From contig DATHBP010000210.1 in assembly GCA_035296085.1 (NCBI GenBank), positions 1-9,094 of the forward strand: a stretch of 9,094 nucleotides of DNA. Direction: 5' to 3'. The DNA comes from DATHBP01 sp035296085. Lineage in GTDB: Bacteria > Actinomycetota > Actinomycetes > Propionibacteriales > Nocardioidaceae. The first letter of the stretch is position 1. Each line of letters opens with the position of its first letter. The notes beneath the pieces were generated by a model, which did not search any database, was not told where the DNA came from, and worked only from the letters and a program-made list of their open reading frames with translations. Made by a program: the position numbers and the translations under genes. Shown here piece after piece: positions 5,394 through 9,094 of this stretch.

Positions 5394-6035
5394 CTAACCG
5401 GCGACGCCGTACAACCGGTCGCCGGCGTCTCCCAGACCGGGCACGATGTAGCCCACGTCGTTCAGCCCGTCGTCGAGCGCGGCCGTCACGACACTGACCT
5501 CGACCGGTAGGTCCCCCAGCCTTCCCTCGAGTAGCCGCATCCCTTCCGGCGCTGCGAGTAGGCAGATCACGGTGATGTCGTCGGCTCCTCTAGCTGCGAG
5601 GTAGGACACGGCGGACGCCATGGTGCCTCCGGTGGCGAGCATCGGGTCGAGCACATAGCACTGGCGACCGGACAGGTCAGCTGGCAACCGCTCGGCGTAC
5701 GTAGCGGACTGCAACGTCGTCTCGTTGCGGACCATGCCGAGGAACCCGACTTCCGCCGTCGGCAGCAGCCGCAGCATCCCGTCCAGCATGCCCAGGCCGG
5801 CTCGCAGGATCGGAACGACGAGTGGCTTGGGAGCCGCGAGCCGGACTCCGGAGGTACGCCCCACGGGAGTGTCGATCAGCACCTCGCGCACTCTGACTCC
5901 CCGGGTGGCTTCGTACGCCAGCAGGGTCACCAGCTCGTCGGTCAGCCGGCGGAACGTCGGCGAGTCGGTGTCTGCGTCGCGAAGAGCGGTGAGCTTGTGG
6001 TGCACGAGTGGGTGTTCGACGAGCAGAGTCCGCAT
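5394..6035 (-). CDS. upp: Uracil phosphoribosyltransferase
   Basis: A 213-aa enzyme that converts uracil and PRPP to UMP in pyrimidine salvage (cytoplasmic). The family pattern is complete: HPLVHHKLTALRD near the N-terminus, PILRAGLGMLDGM (residues 75-87), the PRPP-binding loop VLDPMLATGGTMA (128-140) and the uracil-binding end GYIVPGLGDAGDRLYG (195-210). Length is normal (about 208-213). The start ATG 6035 is chosen because the protein then begins MRTLLVEHPLVHHKL, as in other Upp proteins; the longer frame from 6083 adds an atypical basic leader. There is no good ribosome binding site; a TAGCGT hexamer ends about nine bases before the ATG, so a very short or leaderless transcript is possible. 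It lies 143 bases downstream of the protease gene and is separated from it by a strong terminator. Confidence 0.96.
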   Translation of the reverse strand: MRTLLVEHPLVHHKLTALRDADTDSPTFRRLTDELVTLLAYEATRGVRVREVLIDTPVGRTSGVRLAAPKPLVVPILRAGLGMLDGMLRLLPTAEVGFLGMVRNETTLQSATYAERLPADLSGRQCYVLDPMLATGGTMASAVSYLAARGADDITVICLLAAPEGMRLLEGRLGDLPVEVSVVTAALDDGLNDVGYIVPGLGDAGDRLYGVAG

Positions 6036-6117
6036 GGGTCGCACGCTAGGGGATGCCGGCAGCAATCGGAGTCGCACCATCAAATCGGAGACCTAGGCGG
6101 GCGCCGACACTGCACAT

Positions 6118-6155
6118 GCAGGGACCCCCGCCGCTGGTGCGCCGGGGGTCCCTGC
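6118..6155 (-). terminator. Strong hairpin terminator of the protease gene
   Basis: A perfect 13-bp inverted repeat (GCAGGGACCCCCG and its complement) flanks a 12-base loop, 23 bases after the protease stop. No T-run follows on the minus strand, but stem strength and position fit an actinobacterial intrinsic terminator. It separates the protease from upp. Confidence 0.8.
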
Positions 6156-6178
6156 CGCAGAGCTAGCCGACCGGTTCG

Positions 6179-7057
6179 TCAGATCGTGACGATGTTGATC
6201 TCACTCGCCTCATCGCCGGCGTGGGCGAGGATCCAGTTGATGACGTCCTGCTGGTCGGTGCGGTAGCCGTAGGCCTGACCCGCGCAGTTGCCGTTAAGGC
6301 CGTAAGAGGTCACGGCGACGATGACATCGGTATCGGACAACAGGACCGGGCCTCCGGAGTCTCCGAAGCAGGTTCCGCCGCGTCCACCACCCGGGTTGGC
6401 CGCGAGCTGGACGTTGTAGTCGTTGGTGAGCAGCGGGTTTCGCCCGCCGATGATGAACGTGGTCGTCATCAGACGCGACCGGTAGGACTCCGGGAAGTTG
6501 GGGTGCGGGTTGGTGACGCCGTAGCCCGAGATGTCGACGGTGGCGTCGATGCCACGGCCGTAGGTGTCCAGGGTCTCGGCCGCCGCGAGAGATGCGTAGG
6601 TGTCGACGTTGGGGTAGACGTTGGTCACGGGCTCGTCAAGGATCACCAAGCCGACGTCACGCGACTGCGGCAGGTTCCTCAAGCCCTCGTACCCATAGCT
6701 GTAGAGCGTGCTGGCGGTGATGCCACCGGTCAGCGGGTAGCCCGTGTCGGGGTCATAACCGAGCTCGGGATCGTACTCGGCGCCGGCATCCTGCTCGAAG
6801 TAGATACGAGCCGATGTCGCCAGCGTCCCTTCATCGTCCAGTGTCACGCAGTGGCCAGCCGTCAGGAAGACGGTGTCAGTGAGCAGGCTGCCCGAGCACC
6901 GGTGCACGGGCGCGCCGTCGGCGCCGTAGAACACGATGAGACCCACATACTCGTGCTCGAAGTCCGGCACGAAGTTGCCGGTGACGGCGTGGACCGAAGT
7001 CGTGCTCAGGCCGAGGACGGCCGCTACCGCGGCAAGAACCGCAAGAAGTCGACGCAT
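6179..7057 (-). CDS. Secreted trypsin-like serine protease (S1 family)
   Basis: A 292-aa exported protease. Residues 1-24 are a typical Sec signal peptide (MRRLLAVLAAVAAVLGLSTT, cleavage likely after SVHA). The chymotrypsin-fold triad is visible: H69 in FLTAGHC, D134 in SRDVGLVIL and S234 in GTCFGDSGGPVLL. Cysteine pairs C54/C70 and C230/C258 are likely disulphides. A poorly conserved tyrosine-, aspartate- and glycine-rich insertion lies at about residues 86-112 (repeats of the form YDPxxGY), and the tail after DVINWILAHAG is short. No propeptide of streptogrisin type is apparent. ATG 7057 is chosen because it starts the signal peptide and GGAGGG lies about ten bases upstream; the frame extends 44 codons further, but that stretch looks non-coding. 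Substrate preference cannot be read with confidence. Likely acts outside the cell. Confidence 0.93.
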   Translation of the reverse strand: MRRLLAVLAAVAAVLGLSTTSVHAVTGNFVPDFEHEYVGLIVFYGADGAPVHRCSGSLLTDTVFLTAGHCVTLDDEGTLATSARIYFEQDAGAEYDPELGYDPDTGYPLTGGITASTLYSYGYEGLRNLPQSRDVGLVILDEPVTNVYPNVDTYASLAAAETLDTYGRGIDATVDISGYGVTNPHPNFPESYRSRLMTTTFIIGGRNPLLTNDYNVQLAANPGGGRGGTCFGDSGGPVLLSDTDVIVAVTSYGLNGNCAGQAYGYRTDQQDVINWILAHAGDEASEINIVTI

Positions 7058-7225
7058 AGGTACAAATCCCTCCAGGTCGCTGTGCGGGCCAGCCATCGCG
7101 GGCGCCGTCACGGCGTCACAGTAGGGCACGAGGCATTGCGCACTTTCGCCGCCCTTGTACCGACTTGCGACAACAGCCGAGCGGAGCACCTCACCGGCGG
7201 GAGCACAACCACGGACCGCATGGTC

Positions 7226-7242
7226 AGACTGTCGCGCAGTCT
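7226..7242 (-). terminator. Possible hairpin after the tRNA gene
   Basis: AGACTG and CAGTCT pair around a five-base loop, about 12 bases past the tRNA CCA end on the minus strand. The short 6-bp stem without a T-run makes this a weak candidate terminator for the tRNA transcript. Confidence 0.35.
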
Positions 7243-7253
7243 CCGCGATTGCC

Positions 7254-7327
7254 TGGAGCGGGTGACGAGAATCGAACTCGCACTGTCAGCTTGGGAAGCT
7301 GATGTTCTACCATTGAACTACACCCGC
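7254..7327 (-). tRNA. tRNA-Gly (anticodon CCC)
   Basis: The reverse complement folds as a complete tRNA: acceptor GCGGGTG/CACCCGC, a D-arm with GTTC/GAAC, anticodon stem TCAGC/GCTGA around the loop TTCCCAA (anticodon CCC, reading GGG glycine codons), a T-arm CGAG/CTCG with loop TTCGATT, discriminator U and an encoded CCA at 7256-7254. The discriminator U and 7-bp acceptor fit bacterial tRNA-Gly. Confidence 0.96.
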
Positions 7328-7356
7328 GGCGCGTGCCGATTCCGGCCGCCGGGCCA

Positions 7357-7383
7357 ATAGTACGACCCGGCTGTCCCGGGCAA
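7357..7383 (-). promoter_or_regulatory. Candidate promoter of the tRNA-Gly gene
   Basis: On the minus strand TTGCCC (7383-7378) and TACTAT (7362-7357) are separated by 15 bases, about 30 bases before the tRNA. The -10 box fits the TAnnAT/TAnnnT pattern, but the spacing is shorter than the usual 17 and the -35 match is partial. Confidence 0.35.
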
Positions 7384-7429
7384 CGGCGGCACATCGAGTG
7401 GCGCAATCCGGCTGATTCGTCCGTCGGGG

Positions 7430-7458
7430 GCCGGCCACGTCGCGCCACTCGCGCCGGC
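7430..7458 (-). terminator. Possible terminator of the RHH-DUF4097 unit
   Basis: GCCGGC arms (7430-7435 and 7453-7458) flank a 17-base GC-rich loop that itself contains short complementary GCG/CGC stretches. It begins two bases after the stop of the 40-aa gene. GGCC-rich palindromes are frequent by chance in this genome. Confidence 0.35.
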
Positions 7459-7460
7459 TC

Positions 7461-7583
7461 TCAGTCGCGCTTCTTCGCCACCTTGCGTCGCACCGGGTTT
7501 CGGCTGCGCTTCGGTCGCGGTGTCCGGCGCCACTCGGTGATGCGTTCGGCGGCCAGACGGTCGAGCAGAGGGTTGGCGTGCAT
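7461..7583 (-). CDS. Small very basic protein, 40 aa
   Basis: The product starts MHANPLLDRLAAERITEWRR and continues with a Pro/Arg/Lys-rich tail (KRSRNPVRRKVAKKRD), about one third basic residues overall. AAAGGAATCC precedes the ATG at good spacing. It starts 31 bases after the DUF4097 stop, so it is very probably the last gene of that operon. The longer frame (to 7805) is only the antisense-like shadow of DUF4097. No function is recognised; the tail could bind nucleic acid or acidic surfaces. Confidence 0.65.
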   Translation of the reverse strand: MHANPLLDRLAAERITEWRRTPRPKRSRNPVRRKVAKKRD

Positions 7584-7614
7584 GGGGGATTCCTTTCGGT
7601 TGGAGGACTCGTGC

Positions 7615-8457
7615 TCAGGTACGTACGAGCGTGATGTCACCGGTAACGGTGCTGATGTGCAGCTGGACGGTGCCTTCCTCGTCGCCCGGCTGTTCGATGC
7701 GTTCCAGGCTGGAGTGCATGTCACCGGAGACCGTTGTGACGTCGAGCCAGGCCGATACGCCACCGAGAACGCCCACGTGGACATCGCCGGACGCAGTGTT
7801 CGCACGGACCCGGCCTTGTCGTACGCCGAGCACCTGTACGTCGCCGGAGGCGCTGTTCGCGCTCAGCCCGGACACGGCATCCTCGACGACGATGTCGCCG
7901 GAGCCCGAGCTCAGCTTCGCTTCGCCGCCCACCCGGTCGATCGAGATGTCGCCTGACCCGGACGTGACCGTCGCGGCACCGGCTACCTCGTGGACGTTGA
8001 TGTCACCCGACCCGGACTCGGCGCGGAGCGAACCGCGTACTTCGTCCACTGCCAGGTCGCCGCTGCCGGCTCGCAGGCGGACGTCGCCCGTGAACGTGCC
8101 CAGCCGAACGTCGCCCGATCCGGTCTCGACGCTCGCCTCCCCGAAGGTCCCGGTTGCGGCGATGTCGGCCGAGCGCGTGCGCAGCATCAGGTCAGACCCG
8201 GACGGGACCAGCACCGAAACGCCGATCTCGGGGCTCCGCCCGAATGCACCGGAGGAGCGGGAGGGCACGTCTATGACGATCTCGTTGCCTCGTTGCTCCA
8301 CAGTGGCAGCGGCGAGCACGTCGTGTCGGGCGCCGTGGTCGTTCGCCGGGGACAGCTCGACGGTCGTCTCAGCGGTGTCACGCGCTTGGATGTCGAGGTC
8401 CCCGGCCCCCAGCGATGCCCGCAGCTGGACAGGTCCTGGGGTGTCGAAGGTGTGCAT
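7615..8457 (-). CDS. DUF4097-family beta-strand-repeat protein
   Basis: A 280-aa protein dominated by an approximately 18-20-residue repeat whose turn reads SGSGD or SASGD. It appears at about residues 113, 131, 149, 167, 185, 203, 222 and 243, followed by a strand with alternating hydrophobic residues (DIxV, DVRL). This is the pattern of DUF4097 (adhesin-like right-handed beta-helix). Cellular role is unknown. No signal peptide or membrane segment is present after the chosen start, so this member looks cytoplasmic, unlike many membrane-linked relatives. ATG 8457 is preferred because AGAGGAATCCC lies immediately before it; the frame runs 20 codons further without a good site. The gene is 70 bases downstream of the ribbon-helix-helix regulator and 31 bases upstream of the 40-aa gene on the same strand. 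Confidence 0.88.
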   Translation of the reverse strand: MHTFDTPGPVQLRASLGAGDLDIQARDTAETTVELSPANDHGARHDVLAAATVEQRGNEIVIDVPSRSSGAFGRSPEIGVSVLVPSGSDLMLRTRSADIAATGTFGEASVETGSGDVRLGTFTGDVRLRAGSGDLAVDEVRGSLRAESGSGDINVHEVAGAATVTSGSGDISIDRVGGEAKLSSGSGDIVVEDAVSGLSANSASGDVQVLGVRQGRVRANTASGDVHVGVLGGVSAWLDVTTVSGDMHSSLERIEQPGDEEGTVQLHISTVTGDITLVRT

Positions 8458-8527
8458 GGGATTCCTCTCGTCGGTGGGCGTGCTGAACTCCCGCGCCGTC
8501 GGCCGACGCGGAGGCAAACGGGTGGGT

Positions 8528-9055
8528 CTAGCGGGCCCAGCCGGTGATGCGCCTGCCGGGGCGGTGTCCTGAGGGTGGTGGGAATGGGAAGGAGGAGATG
8601 TCTAGGTCGACGTCCACGGCCACCTCACGAGTCGCCGCACGGATGACGGACGTCAGCCAGGTGTTCAGCGACTGGCCGCGGCGGGCAGCCGCGTCCTCCG
8701 CCTTGGCCTTGAGCGACTCCGGCAGTCGCAGGGTGAGCCGGGCGATACCGCCGTCGTCGTCGCTGGAGGGGTCGTCATCAGGGTGGGTCGCTGCCGCCGA
8801 AGGGGCAGCAACGACCGGCGGGGTGACGACGAACTGCGGCTCGCGACCGTGCAGGCGTACCTCGACCGAGCCGGGCGAGAGCTGCTGGGTGATCTCCGCC
8901 GCGGCGTCGGACAGCGCCTCGAACAACGCCAGGCGTACGGCCGGGTCCAGCGCAAGCGCCAACCGGGAGGCCGCCTCGTGCACGGTCTCGCCGCCGGCTT
9001 CCGCCACCGCGACGAGGTCGCGACGCAGTCCCTCGCTGTACGTCGTGATGTCCAT
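8528..9055 (-). CDS. Ribbon-helix-helix (HicB/Arc-like) DNA-binding regulator
   Basis: A 175-aa protein. Residues 1-75 form a helical and beta N-terminal part of the type found before DUF4097 genes in actinomycetes (MDITTYSEGLRRDLVAVAEAGG..., then PGSVEVRLHGREPQFVV). Residues about 78-103 are an Ala/Pro/Asp-rich linker. Residues 104-142 (IARLTLRLPESLKAKAEDAA, then RRGQSLNTWLTSVIRAAT) are a ribbon-helix-helix domain: a DNA-contacting strand RLTLRLP and two helices. The tail is acidic and then basic (RPGRRITGWAR). Such proteins are often labelled HicB-family antitoxins, but no toxin gene lies beside it here. ATG 9055 is chosen over GTG 9064 because the upstream promoter places the transcript start at or next to it, suggesting a leaderless message. 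It probably represses its own operon through the palindrome in that promoter. Confidence 0.85.
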   Translation of the reverse strand: MDITTYSEGLRRDLVAVAEAGGETVHEAASRLALALDPAVRLALFEALSDAAAEITQQLSPGSVEVRLHGREPQFVVTPPVVAAPSAAATHPDDDPSSDDDGGIARLTLRLPESLKAKAEDAAARRGQSLNTWLTSVIRAATREVAVDVDLDISSFPFPPPSGHRPGRRITGWAR

Positions 9056-9062
9056 GCGCACC

Positions 9063-9091
9063 ACTATGACGTCACAACGACGTCATGTCAA
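9063..9091 (-). promoter_or_regulatory. Promoter with embedded operator for the RHH-DUF4097 operon
   Basis: On the minus strand a perfect -35 TTGACA (9091-9086) and a -10 CATAGT (9068-9063) are spaced by exactly 17 bases. The -10 ends seven bases before ATG 9055, so transcription would begin at or near the A of the start codon. Between and overlapping the boxes is the inverted repeat ATGACGTC - five bases - GACGTCAT (9066-9086), an arrangement suited to repression. Confidence 0.7.
9066..9086. repeat. 8-bp perfect inverted repeat (likely operator)
   Basis: ATGACGTC and GACGTCAT flank the spacer ACAAC; both half-sites contain GACGTC. It overlaps the -10 hexamer and abuts the -35 hexamer of the RHH-DUF4097 promoter. 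Ribbon-helix-helix dimers typically bind paired short half-sites in their own promoters, so the product of the downstream gene is the natural candidate ligand. Confidence 0.7.
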
Positions 9092-9094
9092 CAC

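Noticed and set aside
6221..7360. Long plus-strand frame of 379 codons opposite the protease and tRNA
   Set aside because: It is antisense to a protease with intact signal peptide and catalytic triad and runs through the tRNA. Its translation has no recognisable domain and reflects codon bias on the other strand.
7631..8572. Plus-strand frame of 313 codons opposite DUF4097
   Set aside because: Its apparent Ser/Pro repeats are the complement of the SGSGD codons of DUF4097. It has no ribosome binding site or known domain.
8528..9055. Regulator considered as half of a HicAB toxin-antitoxin pair
   Set aside because: No HicA-like double-stranded RNA-binding toxin frame lies next to it; the neighbour is DUF4097.

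Overview
This is a high-GC window with GTG starts, GC-rich third positions and actinobacterial gene families (SigB-type stressosome proteins, DUF4097 with a ribbon-helix-helix regulator, a GC-rich Upp). The source is probably an actinomycete (Actinomycetota). The genus cannot be resolved from the sequence; relatives of Geodermatophilales or Propionibacteriales are only an impression.

Layout. Positions 1-1302 (minus strand) hold an edge-truncated DUF2243 membrane protein, a decayed fragment of a delta-60/beta-propeller-type repeat protein, a 33-aa single-pass membrane miniprotein, and a 90-aa helical hypothetical protein followed by a good hairpin terminator. Positions 1303-1694 are non-coding apart from a 24-bp tandem repeat. 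Positions 1695-4388 (plus strand) are a tight four-gene operon whose start and stop codons overlap at every junction. Positions 4518-5053 (plus) hold a 45-aa basic protein and a VOC/glyoxalase-fold protein. Positions 5091-7057 (minus) hold a copper-chaperone-like HMA protein, uracil phosphoribosyltransferase and a secreted trypsin-like protease with a strong terminator. A tRNA-Gly(CCC) lies at 7254-7327 (minus). Positions 7461-9055 (minus) are a likely three-gene unit: a ribbon-helix-helix regulator, a DUF4097 beta-repeat protein and a 40-aa basic protein. Its promoter at 9063-9091 carries a perfect inverted repeat between the -35 and -10 boxes.

The most interesting system is the 1695-4388 operon. 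Its first gene joins an ECF-type sigma factor, an anti-sigma-like HxxxCxxC zinc motif and a complete RsbT-type kinase in one polypeptide. It is followed by RsbR-like and RsbS-like STAS proteins (the stressosome core) and a free-standing RsbU N-terminal domain with no PP2C phosphatase. In the classical Bacillus pathway, RsbT leaves the stressosome to activate the RsbU phosphatase, and sigma is released several steps later. Here the module that the stressosome would bind and release appears to carry the sigma factor itself. This suggests a shortened partner-switching pathway in which the stressosome controls a sigma factor directly. That reading is inferred from domain order and was not tested.
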